DNA of 64,000 nucleotides from Kitasatospora herbaricolor (GTDB lineage: Bacteria > Actinomycetota > Actinomycetes > Streptomycetales > Streptomycetaceae), in assembly GCF_030813695.1 (NCBI RefSeq), contig NZ_JAUSVA010000003.1:186001-250000 (forward strand), given 5' to 3'. The notes under the pieces were generated by a model that did not search any database, had not been told where the DNA came from, and saw only the letters and a list, made by a program, of their open reading frames with translations. This document shows, piece after piece, positions 41,980 to 50,308 of the stretch; the stretch's first letter is position 1, and each line of letters opens with the position of its first letter. A program made the translations under genes and the position numbers.

Positions 41980-42302
41980 CGGCTCGCGGGGCGGGCGTCG
42001 GGCGGAACGGCTGACACAGCCGGCCCCGGCGCGGGCACCGGGGCCACGGCGGCGGGCCCCGGGATCCGGGAGGCCGGGAAGGCCGCCCTGGTGGTGGTGA
42101 ACTCGGTGGTGTTCCGTTCCAGCGGACAGAACCTCACCCTGGCCGGCACCGCCGTCGAGATGGCCTCGCGCATCGGCGAGCCCGTCCTGCTGGGCCTGGC
42201 CGCCCTCGCCGTCCGCGGCCGCGTCAAACGCTGACCGCCCCGGGCCGGCCGGCGGCCCGGGGCACTGTGCAGGGGAGCTGTGCAGGGGCGTGCAGGGGCG
42301 TC
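41980..42302. other. intergenic segment with a short protein-like frame
   Basis: A 323-bp gap between the YciO-like gene and the convergent NmrA gene. It contains only the short frame described at 42091-42234 and a GGGGCGTGCA-type repeat near 42270-42300. Confidence 0.5.
42091..42234 (+). CDS. possible small protein or gene remnant (47 residues)
   Basis: A frame starting at GTG reads VVVNSVVFRSSGQNLTLAGT then AVEMASRIGEPVLLGLAALA and ends VRGRVKR. The sequence looks like a real protein C-terminus, with one hydrophobic segment followed by a positive tail. GGAAGG lies eight bases before the GTG, but the open frame extends back without another start, so it could equally be the 3' remnant of a lost gene. 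No family recognised. Confidence 0.3.
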   Translation: MVVNSVVFRSSGQNLTLAGTAVEMASRIGEPVLLGLAALAVRGRVKR

Positions 42303-43184
42303 CTACGGCCGGAAGTGGTCGCGGTGTTCGTCCAGGAAGGCGTCGAGGGTGCGGGGCGGGCGCCCGAGGATCCCGGCGACGGTGTTGGTGGGCGTTTCGG
42401 GCCGGGCGACGGCGAGCTGCTGGATCTCCGTCACGTGGGCGGCGAGCCAGTCGGGCATCCGGGCCTGGCGGACGAGGTGCTCGCGCAGGTCCTGCGGGGC
42501 GAGGTCGACGTACCGGACCGGGTGGCCGGTCAGGGCGGTCAGCCGGGAGGCGAGGTCGGGGTGGGCGACGGCCTGCGGCCCGGTCAGGGTGTAGCTGCCG
42601 CCCGCGACGTCGGCCCTGGTGAGCGCGGCGGCGGCGACGTCGCCGATGTCGCGGCAGTCGACGTAGTTGCAGGGCGCGTCCCGCATCGCGCCGAGGATCA
42701 GGCCCTGGGCGACGGTGGGTGCGAGGCGCAGGAGGTTCTGCATGAAGGCGTAGGGGCGCAGGACGGTATGGGTGAGTCCCGAGACGCGCAGGTGCTCCTC
42801 GACGGCGTGGTGTCCGCGGGAGACGGCGACGGGTGAGTCGGGTTCGGCGGCGGGTGCGGAGATCTTGACGATGTGTCCGATCCCGGTGCGGGCGGCGATG
42901 TCGATGACACGGGTTTCGAGTTCGACCTGTGCGGGGCCGTTGGCCATGGCGAGGAAGAGCTGGTCGGCGCCCTCGAAGGCGGTGCGCAGCGAGTCGGGGT
43001 CGGTGGCGTCGGCGTACGCGACCTGGACGGGCCGCAGGTGCGCGCCGGGGAGCGGTTCGCCGGCGGTGGCCGGGAGCGGCCTGTACGGGGTTCGGGTGAG
43101 TGCGCGGACGGGTGCGTCCAGTGCGCGCAGGCTGTGGAGCAGGGCGGTTCCGGTGGCTCCGGTGGCTCCCATGACGGCGATCAT
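42303..43184 (-). CDS. NmrA/SDR-a5-like NAD(P)-binding protein
   Basis: A 293-residue atypical short-chain dehydrogenase. GATGATGTALL near residues 6-16 is the cofactor loop; ADATDPDSLRTAFEGADQLF and GHIVKISAPAAEPD follow the NmrA/quinone reductase 2 (QOR2) layout, which lacks the YxxxK pair. VLRPYAFMQN is typical of the group. Such proteins either reduce quinone-like substrates or sense NADP. It is the last gene of a likely marR-regulated unit with the membrane protein upstream. Confidence 0.87.
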   Translation of the reverse strand: MIAVMGATGATGTALLHSLRALDAPVRALTRTPYRPLPATAGEPLPGAHLRPVQVAYADATDPDSLRTAFEGADQLFLAMANGPAQVELETRVIDIAARTGIGHIVKISAPAAEPDSPVAVSRGHHAVEEHLRVSGLTHTVLRPYAFMQNLLRLAPTVAQGLILGAMRDAPCNYVDCRDIGDVAAAALTRADVAGGSYTLTGPQAVAHPDLASRLTALTGHPVRYVDLAPQDLREHLVRQARMPDWLAAHVTEIQQLAVARPETPTNTVAGILGRPPRTLDAFLDEHRDHFRP

Positions 43185-43283
43185 CGGGGTGTCCTCCTGG
43201 TTGGTGTCGTGGTCTGTCGGGACGGGTCCGGCGGGCGGATCAGGGGCGGGCGAATCAGGTGCGGGCGGATCAGGTGCGGGGCG

Positions 43284-43742
43284 TCAGGTGCGGGGCGTCG
43301 CGATGGTGCTGCGCCAGCGCAGGGTGACGATGGTGGTGGCGAGGGCGGCGGAGACGGGCAGGTCGATGCGCAGGCGCTGCAACCAGGGGGCGGTCGGCAG
43401 CGGGGTGTGGGCGGGCAGCCACTGGGCGGTGAACCATCCGAGCCCGGCCGCCGCGCCGGTGACGGCGATGACGAGCAGCGCGGTCAGGGCGAGGCGGGGC
43501 AGGGTCGTGGTCCAGCGTCGCGGCCGGCCGCCGCGGTGCAGCCAGGTGCCGACCAGGAGCGCCACCACGGTGCCGGCGATGGAGGTGCAGGCCGCCAGGG
43601 TCAGGTCGGCCTGACCGGTGACGACTCCCGCGGTGCCGGCCGTCAGTGCGGGGGCGGCGTAGGCGGTCAGTACCTCGCGCCACAGCGTGAACGGCCGGGC
43701 GGCGGCCCGGCTCGGGCGGGTGATGTCCTTCGTCGCGGTCAT
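43284..43742 (-). CDS. membrane protein of unknown function
   Basis: A 152-residue protein with four hydrophobic segments (LTAYAAPALTAGTAGVVTG; LTLAACTSIAGTVVALLVG; LALTALLVIAVTGAAAGLGW; and a weak last one), short loops and a C-terminal tail rich in Arg and Thr. The 3' end overlaps a GC-rich 15-bp repeat (about 43231-43300). It precedes the NmrA gene by about 100 bp, and both lie downstream of a MarR gene, all on the minus strand. No family name could be given. Confidence 0.65.
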   Translation of the reverse strand: MTATKDITRPSRAAARPFTLWREVLTAYAAPALTAGTAGVVTGQADLTLAACTSIAGTVVALLVGTWLHRGGRPRRWTTTLPRLALTALLVIAVTGAAAGLGWFTAQWLPAHTPLPTAPWLQRLRIDLPVSAALATTIVTLRWRSTIATPRT

Positions 43743-43886
43743 GGTGGCCTCGTGTTCTCGCTCGTGTTCCGGATGGGCGCAGGGGGCGGTGCGAAAGGCG
43801 GGGCGGGGCGAAAGGCGGGGCGGGGCGGTGCGGAGGGCGGGGGCGGTGCGGGAGTGGCGCGGCCGGCGAGCCCGCCCCGCATATAA

Positions 43887-43898
43887 TTAGGTGGCTAA
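43887..43898. promoter_or_regulatory. MarR-type operator before the membrane protein gene
   Basis: TTAGGTGGCTAA (arms TTAG/CTAA) sits in an AT-rich patch; on the minus strand it overlaps a possible promoter TTCACG-N18-TAATTA. Part of it, TTAGG followed by yGsC, recurs at the marR promoter. Confidence 0.55.
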
Positions 43899-43960
43899 CT
43901 ATTGCGCCGTGAAAAGGGCCCCCGCCCGCGGGACGGGAGCCGGTCCGGCCCGCGGCCGGG

Positions 43961-44482
43961 TCAGTCGGCGGTCAGGGCCGTACTGCCGCGCACGACGCGG
44001 GCGAGCAGGTCCAGGAACACCGTGCGCTCCTGGACGGTGAGCCCGCCCACCATCGCCTCCAGCCGCCCGAAGTGCTCGGGCGCCATGTCCCGCAGGCGCT
44101 GCGCACCGCGCGCGGTCAGGACGGCGACCGTGCCCCGCCCGTCCTCGACGGACGGGCGCCTGGCGATCAGGCCGTCGCGTTCGAGGCCGTCCAGCAGGCC
44201 GGTGACCGTGGCCCTGGAGACGTCGAGGTCGGCCGCCAGCTGCGAGGGCGACTTCTCGCCGCCGTGGTCCTCCAGGTCCGCGAGCAGGCGGTAGCGCCCC
44301 GTCGACAGCCCGAACCTGGCGAAGTGGGCCTCGGCCGCCCGGCCGACCCGCGCGCCGGCGGAGATCAGTCGCACCGCGACCAGCACCGCCTGCGGATCCG
44401 CCTCCAGCCCGTAGTGCCGCAACTGCCGGCCGGCCTGCTCCAGCGTGGGCGTCTCGCCGTCGACCCCGTCCCTCGTCGTCAT
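43961..44482 (-). CDS. MarR family transcriptional regulator
   Basis: A 173-residue winged-helix repressor. The recognition region is SPSQLAADLDVSRATVTGLL and the wing is RPSVEDGRGTVAVLT; the rest forms the dimer helices. The start at 44482 is taken instead of the in-frame ATG at 44518 because a consensus promoter (44489-44518) ends seven bases before it, implying a leaderless message. It heads a run of minus-strand genes and probably represses itself and the downstream membrane/NmrA genes. Confidence 0.9.
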   Translation of the reverse strand: MTTRDGVDGETPTLEQAGRQLRHYGLEADPQAVLVAVRLISAGARVGRAAEAHFARFGLSTGRYRLLADLEDHGGEKSPSQLAADLDVSRATVTGLLDGLERDGLIARRPSVEDGRGTVAVLTARGAQRLRDMAPEHFGRLEAMVGGLTVQERTVFLDLLARVVRGSTALTAD

Positions 44483-44488
44483 GAAAGT

Positions 44489-44518
44489 AATATGGCGCCT
44501 AATGACTTGAGGTGTCAA
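44489..44518 (-). promoter_or_regulatory. marR promoter with operator in the spacer
   Basis: Minus-strand TTGACA (44513-44518), 18 bases and CATATT (44489-44494). The spacer contains TTAGGCGCCA (44493-44502), related to the box at 43887-43898. Transcription would start at or next to the ATG. Confidence 0.7.
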
Positions 44519-44665
44519 GGCGTCCCGCCGGCGCCGCCGGGGCCGGCCGATCCCCCCGGCGGCCGGCGACCGGCGACCGGGCGGTGCGTCGGCGTGGATG
44601 CCCGGACGCCCGGGTGTCCGGGTGTCCGGGTGCCCGCACGGGCGACGGTCGGCCCCGGCGGCGGG

Positions 44666-45202
44666 TCAGTCGGCGTCAGGGTGGTCCGTGGCGGCTCCGG
44701 GCCGGCCGGGGCGCATTCCGGCCTTGAGGTCGCCCATCACCGCGCGGGCCACCTGGTCGACCGGGTCCTTCTCGGCGAACCCGTAGTCGACGGCCCCGTC
44801 CCGCTCCCCCGCCGCGGCGAAGAGCCACCGCGGACCGTACTTGGTCGCCCCCAGCCACACCTCGAAGTCCTCCCCGGCATGGGTGAAGCGGACGGACTCG
44901 GCGCCGCCCGCCGTGAGGATCCGCCCGTCCAGCCGGTAGGCGAGCTCCTGCAGGGGCGTACGCTCCTGGTCCTGCGCGGCTTCGAGCCGGACGGCGAGGA
45001 GCGAGGACAGCGGCCCCATGACCACCGCGCCCTCGTCCGTGGTGAGCCCGAAGCCCGGCTGTCCCCCGATGTCGGCGGAACTGCCGTCCGTCGCACCGGC
45101 GAAGGCGAACGGACCGGTGACGAACGTGCCGGCCCTGACCTCGTGCCAGCCGTCGGCCAGCAGTACGGCCGCCACCTCGTTCGCGTTGACGTGCAGGTTC
45201 AT
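44666..45202 (-). CDS. conserved hypothetical protein
   Basis: A 178-residue soluble protein starting MNLHVNANEVAAVLLADGWH, with a mostly beta N-terminal part (GTFVTGPFAFAGATDG) and a later WLGATKYGPRWLFAAAGERD segment. The C-terminal 15 residues are Gly/Pro-rich. There are no signal peptide, membrane segments or catalytic motif that I recognise. GAGGAA precedes the ATG. It lies between the MarR gene and the DHFR-like gene on the same strand, with 90-bp and 180-bp gaps, so an operon is not indicated. Confidence 0.68.
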   Translation of the reverse strand: MNLHVNANEVAAVLLADGWHEVRAGTFVTGPFAFAGATDGSSADIGGQPGFGLTTDEGAVVMGPLSSLLAVRLEAAQDQERTPLQELAYRLDGRILTAGGAESVRFTHAGEDFEVWLGATKYGPRWLFAAAGERDGAVDYGFAEKDPVDQVARAVMGDLKAGMRPGRPGAATDHPDAD

Positions 45203-45294
45203 CGCTGGTTCCTCTTCTCGGTGGTGCAGGACGCCTTTCGTCACCGGCTGCCGACCCGCGCCGCCGGGGGGTCGGAAACGCCCTGACCACGTCG

Positions 45295-45909
45295 TCAGAG
45301 GACGTCGTAGGTCACGTGCGTCGCGTTCGGTGTCGCGACGAGGGCGCGCCGCACCAGCGGGCGCGGCACCGCGCCGGCGAACAGCGGCGTCCCGGCGCCC
45401 AGCAGGACGGGCGCCAGGTGCAGCGACAGGGTGTCGACCAGCCCGGCGTCGAGCGCCGAGCGGATCAGGGCGCCGCCCCCCATGAGGACGACGTCGAGGT
45501 CCCGGCCGGCGCGCGCCGACGCGGCCTCGGCGCGCTGGCGCGCGGCGCCGAGGGCGTCGGGCAGACCGGTGGTGACGAACGTCCAGTCGAGGGTGCGCAG
45601 CCGCACCGAGGCCGGGGGCGCGGCGGTCACGACGACGAACGCCGGCCTGCCGACCTCCCCGGCGCCGTAGCCGGTCTCCTCGTCCCAGCCGTCCGGCCCG
45701 TCGACCAGGTCGAAGAGCCGGCGGCCGAGGACGACGGCGCCGGAGCGGCCGGTCCCCTCCCGCAGGACCTGCCGCTCGTCGGGGTCCTCGGAGAACGCCC
45801 AGGTGTGCAGCGCCTCGCCGCCGGTGCCCAGGCCGTTGCCCGGGCCGGGATCCGGACCGGTGACGAATCCGTCGAGGGAGACCGAGATGTCGGCGACGAT
45901 GCGCGTCAT
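45295..45909 (-). CDS. dihydrofolate reductase family (RibD C-terminal-like) protein
   Basis: A 204-residue protein of the RibD_C/DHFR-like fold. DISVSLDGFVTGPDP at the start, VVLGRRLFDLVDGPDGW, and LMGGGALIRSALDAGLVDTL with LHLAPVLLGAGTPLF near the end are the family signature. It should bind NADPH and reduce an unknown substrate. Similar stand-alone genes are widespread in streptomycetes and usually unlinked to folate or riboflavin genes. A second, more distant member is at 60468-61040. Confidence 0.87.
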   Translation of the reverse strand: MTRIVADISVSLDGFVTGPDPGPGNGLGTGGEALHTWAFSEDPDERQVLREGTGRSGAVVLGRRLFDLVDGPDGWDEETGYGAGEVGRPAFVVVTAAPPASVRLRTLDWTFVTTGLPDALGAARQRAEAASARAGRDLDVVLMGGGALIRSALDAGLVDTLSLHLAPVLLGAGTPLFAGAVPRPLVRRALVATPNATHVTYDVL

Positions 45910-46113
45910 GTCCGGGTGGATCCGATCTGCTGCCTGAACCCGTCGCTCATGCGTGAAGTATGTGACCCGCGCCGCCCGGGCTTCAACGGCACACGCTCGA
46001 AGGTCGCTGACACGGGTCAGCGCCGGGACGCCGGCCGCAGGCCCGGCGGCTCTGCGGCCGGCGGGCGGTGGCCGGCGGCCCGCCGGCTCGGGGACCGGCC
46101 CCGCGGCCGCCGC

Positions 46114-47205
46114 TCAGAGGAGGACCAGCAGCTTGGTGCCCGGGACCAGCTTGCGGTTGACGGAGGTGGACTGGACGAACACGGTGTACGACGGGTTGTC
46201 GCCCGGCTTCACCACGGCCTCCGACGCCGGCAGGCCGAGGAGGCGGCGGGCGTCCGGGCCGGAGAACACCCGGCCGGTCATCCGGCCGGTGGCCGGGTCC
46301 TTCTCCGCGACGGCGAGTTGCTTGCTGCCCTGGATCTTCTCGCGCTTGGACAGCTCGTAGTAGGCGCAGCCGGTCTTGTACAGGTGTCCGGCGCCGGTCA
46401 CGAAGTCGCGGATCGGTGTCTGCTGGTCGACGGGGACGAGGATGTAGGTGCCGGTGTCCAGGGCGTCGAGGTTGGCCTTCACCTCGGCGGTGCTGAGGTC
46501 CTGGCCCATGGCGAACAGGTTCCTGGTGCCGCGGACGCCCTTCTCGCGGCCCCGCAGGAAGCTGGTGGCGGCCGACTTGACGGTGCCGATGGCCTCCTCG
46601 ACGCCCTTGCCGGAGTCCGCGTCCCAGATCGCGATGTTGCCGGCGGGGAAGCCGTACTCCTGGGCGGTGCGCTTGGCGAGGGAGTTGGGGACCAGGATCG
46701 CCGACGTCCAGTGGTCGGGGAGGTCGTCCATGGCGCCGCGGATGCGGTCCATCCACGTGCGCAGGACGGCGGTGCCCTTGCCTCCGCTCATCCGGATGTG
46801 CATCCGGCCGCTCTCCGAACAGCCGGAGGCGTTCTCCTCGCCGTCGGTGACGACGACCTGGAGGAAGGAGTGCTCCCCGTACCCTTCCCAGATGTTCTTC
46901 AGGTCGTCGACGGACTTCACGGCCGCCTCGATCAGCGCGGTCGCGCCGTTGTCGACCTTGTAGAGGCCTTTCAGGGAGGGCAGGTGCTTGACGTCCATGT
47001 CCCAAACCAGGTTCCGCACCTCGTGGTCGAAGGCGTAGAGGCTGATGCGGGTCTCGTGGCCGAGCCGGTCGGACTCCTCCTGGAGGCCCTTGACGAACTC
47101 GTCCACCACGCGGACCAGCTGTGCCTCGTGACGGCGCATCGAGCCGGACCTGTCGACCACGAGGGAGACGTGGTTCACCTTGTGGTCGATCCTGTTGTCA
47201 GACAT
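46114..47205 (-). CDS. VWA domain protein with a DNA-damage-type promoter
   Basis: A 363-residue soluble protein. A von Willebrand A domain occupies about residues 10-230, with the metal-ion site DRSGS at 18-22, a threonine in GATALIEA and the Asp of VVTDGEEN. The remaining 130 residues (GTYILVPVDQQTPIRDFVTG; YKTGCAYYELSKREKIQG; VFSGPDARRLLGLP) form an uncharacterised domain. There is no signal peptide, membrane segment or partner MoxR ATPase. A RecA_NDp/PafBC-type promoter about 75 bp upstream suggests induction by DNA damage. Confidence 0.82.
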   Translation of the reverse strand: MSDNRIDHKVNHVSLVVDRSGSMRRHEAQLVRVVDEFVKGLQEESDRLGHETRISLYAFDHEVRNLVWDMDVKHLPSLKGLYKVDNGATALIEAAVKSVDDLKNIWEGYGEHSFLQVVVTDGEENASGCSESGRMHIRMSGGKGTAVLRTWMDRIRGAMDDLPDHWTSAILVPNSLAKRTAQEYGFPAGNIAIWDADSGKGVEEAIGTVKSAATSFLRGREKGVRGTRNLFAMGQDLSTAEVKANLDALDTGTYILVPVDQQTPIRDFVTGAGHLYKTGCAYYELSKREKIQGSKQLAVAEKDPATGRMTGRVFSGPDARRLLGLPASEAVVKPGDNPSYTVFVQSTSVNRKLVPGTKLLVLL

Positions 47206-47281
47206 GGTTCCCCCATTTTCCGACGCCTTTTCCGGGTCTCTTTCCGAGGCCTTTCCGGCGTCCCCTCCAGCGTTGTTCCAC

Positions 47282-47304
47282 ACTCTACGAGGTGGCACTG
47301 ACAG
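47282..47304 (-). promoter_or_regulatory. RecA_NDp/PafBC-type DNA-damage promoter
   Basis: Minus-strand CTGTCAGTG (47296-47304), eight bases and TAGAGT (47282-47287). The published actinobacterial LexA-independent damage promoter is TTGTCRGTG-N8-TAnnnT, so only the first base differs. The predicted leader is about 70 nt. Confidence 0.7.
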
Positions 47305-47923
47305 TCGGCCCCGACCTGGGGTTCTGTGGAATTCGACGGCTCCTTTCCCGAAGGGACGGGTACTGACGGACAGTCGGTGCAGGGAGGCCTGAGGGAATGC
47401 GGATCCTGAATCAGTTCCAGGGGAACGGATCCGGGGGTCCGGTTTCCACCGGGGGTCCGGCCGGGCGCGCGGGCGAGGCCGGCCTGTGCCCTGGGCTCGG
47501 TGAGCCGCACGTGCTGCCCGGCGGCCGGGCGCCGGCGCGGGCGGCCTTCGCGCGGGCGGAGCAGGTCGCCGTTCCCCGGGGCGGGGAGTGCCTGGGCGAG
47601 ACGGCACGGGCCGGCGCGCGGGGCCGTCCGCCTGAGGAGCGGTCGCCGGGGGCCGGCCGGGCGTCCACCAACTGGCATGTCCGCGCCCGAATATCGCCTG
47701 GTCACAGGCCTTTTCGTCGGGCTCGCGCGGGTCTAGCATTCCCGGCACGGCAGCCCCACCATCCCCACCGACGGGCTGCCGAGCAGCCCGGCCGCTCCCC
47801 CCCGTGCGGCCGGAGCCTCCCACGGCCGGGACCCGGGCTCCCCCCCTCCCGCGGTCCCGGCCGGCCCGCCCGGACGCCCCTGCCCGGGCGCCCCAGCGGG
47901 ACCACCTCGCCGGGCACGACGGC

Positions 47924-47973
47924 GGACACCCCGTGCGTCGGGGCCGGTGCCGGCCGGGACGCACGGGGTGTCC
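47924..47973 (-). terminator. long hairpin terminator after the MFS gene
   Basis: Perfect 16-base arms (47924-47939 and 47958-47973, GGACACCCCGTGCGTC and complement) with an 18-base loop that itself folds as GCCGG/CCGGC. It starts 45 bp after the MFS stop. Confidence 0.85.
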
Positions 47974-48017
47974 GTGATGTGGGCAGGGCCGGGGTGCGGG
48001 CCCTTGGGGTGCGGGGG

Positions 48018-49436
48018 TCAGTCCAGGGAGGCGGCGAGTTCCCCGCCGGTCCCGTCGGCCACCGCCACCGGTACCACCTCGGTCTCGGGGCGCGGGCGCA
48101 GGCCGAACCAGATGAAGGCCACGCTGACGAGGGTCACCGCGACGTTGACGCTCAGGGCGAGGTGGATGCCGGTCAGTTCGGCGCTCTGCGTGGCGGCGAT
48201 CGAGCTGAGGATCGGGATGCCGACGGTGATGGCCACCTGCTGGGTCATCGAGGTCAGGCCGGTGGCCAGGCCCTGCTCCTCGTTGGGCAGGCCGGAGGTG
48301 CCGGTGACCGTGTACGCCACGATGGAGGTGACGTGCCCGAAGAAGCCGATGAACAGCGCGGGGATCAGCACGGCGAGCGCGATCCGGGCGTCGCCGACGA
48401 AGACCAGCGGAAGGGTGGCCAGGCCCTGCACGATCATGCCGACGGCCAGCACCTTGCGGCTGCCGTAGCGCCCGATGGAGCGTCCGGCGACCACGCCGGC
48501 GCCCACGGCCGCCAGGCCCGGGACGCCGAAGATGAGGCCGGTGACGAGCGGGGAGAAGCCCAGCACGTTCTGCAGGTAGAGCGTCATCAGGAAGATCATG
48601 GCGGTCTCCATGCTGAAGACCACGAGCCCGGCGTAGTTGCCCCACTTGACGGTGGGGCGCTTGAGGATGCGCACGGGGGCGAGGGGCGCCGGCGAGCGCA
48701 GTTCGATGGCCCAGAACGCGCCCAGCAGCAGGACGCCGACGACGGCGGCGGGGATGCTGCTCTCGATGACGGAGTAGACCACGGCCAGCAGACCGCCGCT
48801 GGCGGTCACGGCGCCCGGCACGTCGAGCTTGACCCGCTCGGGCAGGGTGCTCTCGCTGATCACGTAGGGGGTGACCACCAGGATGACCAGCGCCACGGGG
48901 ATGTTGATGAAGAACGCGGCCCGCCAGCTGAACAGGCTGACCAGGGAGCCGCCGACCAGCGCGCCGACGGTGAAGCCGGCGGAGAGCAGCGCGCCGTTGA
49001 GGCCGAGGATGCGGTCGCGGACCGCGCCCTCGGCGAAGGTGCTGGTGAGCAGGGCGAGCGAGGCGGGGGTGGCCATCGCGGTGGCGAAGCCCTGCAGGAC
49101 GCGGGCGGTCAGCAGCATCTGGGGGTTGGAGGCGAACCCGCCGAGGAAGGAGGCCCCGGTCAGCAGGGCCGCCCCGGACAGGAACATCCTGCGGCGCCCG
49201 AACAGGTCTCCCAGGCGGCCGAACAGCAGGGTGAAGCCGGCCGCGGGCAGCGCGAACGCGGAGGCGATCCAGGGCAGTCCGGTCAGTCCCAGTCCGACAC
49301 CCTCGCCGACCTTCGGCAGCGCGACGTTGAGGATGGAGAAGTCGACGGACAGCATGAACCCGGCGCCGAGCAGGAGGAAGAGGATTAACCGTTCCCTGCT
49401 GGTGATGCGTGGGGTCGGGGCGGTGTCGGTGGTCAT
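48018..49436 (-). CDS. MFS transporter, DHA2 (14-helix) type, with a TTA codon
   Basis: A 472-residue drug/metabolite efflux protein with about 14 hydrophobic helices. FSILNVALPKVGEGVGL near the start, GRLGDLFGRRRMFLSG (motif A) and ARVLQGFATAMATPASLALL (motif C-like) place it in the DHA2 family. Leu17 is encoded by TTA (49386-49388), the rare codon read by the bldA tRNA in streptomycetes, so translation should be limited to late growth. No other TTA codon was noticed in the genes of this window. No adjacent TetR gene controls it; the nearest is an ArsR gene some 500 bp away. Confidence 0.92.
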   Translation of the reverse strand: MTTDTAPTPRITSRERLILFLLLGAGFMLSVDFSILNVALPKVGEGVGLGLTGLPWIASAFALPAAGFTLLFGRLGDLFGRRRMFLSGAALLTGASFLGGFASNPQMLLTARVLQGFATAMATPASLALLTSTFAEGAVRDRILGLNGALLSAGFTVGALVGGSLVSLFSWRAAFFINIPVALVILVVTPYVISESTLPERVKLDVPGAVTASGGLLAVVYSVIESSIPAAVVGVLLLGAFWAIELRSPAPLAPVRILKRPTVKWGNYAGLVVFSMETAMIFLMTLYLQNVLGFSPLVTGLIFGVPGLAAVGAGVVAGRSIGRYGSRKVLAVGMIVQGLATLPLVFVGDARIALAVLIPALFIGFFGHVTSIVAYTVTGTSGLPNEEQGLATGLTSMTQQVAITVGIPILSSIAATQSAELTGIHLALSVNVAVTLVSVAFIWFGLRPRPETEVVPVAVADGTGGELAASLD

Positions 49437-49954
49437 GGGACGGTTCCCTTCTTCAAGGCTCCGGTGCCGCCGGCGGCCGGCGCGCCGGACGGGCGGACGG
49501 ACGGGCCGCCCTGCGGCGTCGTTCCTGCGGGTGCCCGCGGGCACCGCGTCCGGGCCGGGCGGGCAGCGGGACGGCGGCCGCGGCGGCCCGCGGCGGTGAC
49601 GGGCGGTACGGGGGCGGGGCGGGGCGAACGGGGGTGGGGCGGGCGGGGCGGGGGCGGGCGGGGCGGGGGCGCACCCGGGGCCGGAACGCTTGCCCGTACG
49701 GTGACGTTGCGTCAGATCGCTGTGCGTACGGTGGCGCTGTCTCCGGCGGTCGGATCCCCGGCGGTCGGATCTCCGGCGCACCGGTGGCCGATCCGCCGGC
49801 CGTGGTTGGTGCAGTGCGGCTGTCCTGCAGGGGAGTCGGCCGGTACGACGTGCGGGTGGAGCCGGCCGGTCGGGCCGCCCGGGCGGCGGGCCCGGGGTGT
49901 CCCGGCCGGGGCCGGTTCCCGCCGCGCGCCACGGCGGGAACCTTCGGCCGAGCT
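49437..49954. other. region upstream of the MFS gene
   Basis: 518 bp without a convincing gene. It has GGGGCGGGC-type repeats (49610-49680), a direct repeat CGTACGGTGACG / CGTACGGTGGCG (49695-49706 and 49725-49736, 30 bp apart, each with the palindrome CGTACG) and a CGGCGGTCGGATC duplication near 49744-49772. The CGTACG pair may be a regulator site for the MFS gene. Confidence 0.5.
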
Positions 49955-50308
49955 CTACCGGGAGTCGCGTTCGGCCGCCTCGGCGACGCGTTTGACGTCC
50001 GCCAGCCGGTGGTCCCAGTCGGCGGCCAGCGCGGACATCCACCGCGCCGTGGTGTCCAGCGCCGCGGGCCGCACCGCGTACCGCACCTCGCGGCCGACCC
50101 GGTTGCCGGCGACCAGTCCGGCCGCGTCCAGGACGGCGAGGTGCTTGACCACCGCCTGGCGCGAGACGGGCAGCCGTTCGGCCAGCGTCGTCGCGGTGAC
50201 CTGGCCCTGGGCGGCGAGCAGGTCGAGCAGCTGACGTCGTGTCGGATCGGCCAGCGCCGCGAGGACGCTGTCGACCGCCGCGACGGAGCCGGGGCGTTCT
50301 TCCGTCAC
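49955..50308 (-). CDS. ArsR family transcriptional regulator
   Basis: A 117-residue winged-helix repressor of the ArsR/SmtB group. Recognition helix region TTLAERLPVSRQAVVKHLAV, wing VGREVRYAV. Metal-binding cysteines of the classical ELCVCDL type are absent, as in the subgroup paired with SRPBCC proteins. Start GTG overlaps the stop of the SRPBCC gene by four bases, so the regulator is the second gene of a coupled pair. An inverted repeat upstream (50815-50830) is a candidate operator. Confidence 0.9.
   Translation of the reverse strand: MTEERPGSVAAVDSVLAALADPTRRQLLDLLAAQGQVTATTLAERLPVSRQAVVKHLAVLDAAGLVAGNRVGREVRYAVRPAALDTTARWMSALAADWDHRLADVKRVAEAAERDSR

Larger units (their letters stand above)
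47206..48017. other. intergenic region holding VWA promoter and MFS terminator
   Basis: About 810 bp without a gene. The left end has the VWA promoter (47282-47304); the right end has the MFS terminator (47924-47973). The middle is GC-rich with CGGGGGTCCGG-type repeats near 47430-47460. The frames across it are low in complexity. Confidence 0.65.

Noticed and set aside
48871..49599. 242-codon plus-strand frame opposite the MFS gene
   Set aside because: Antisense shadow of transmembrane codons; Ser/Arg-rich with no family features.
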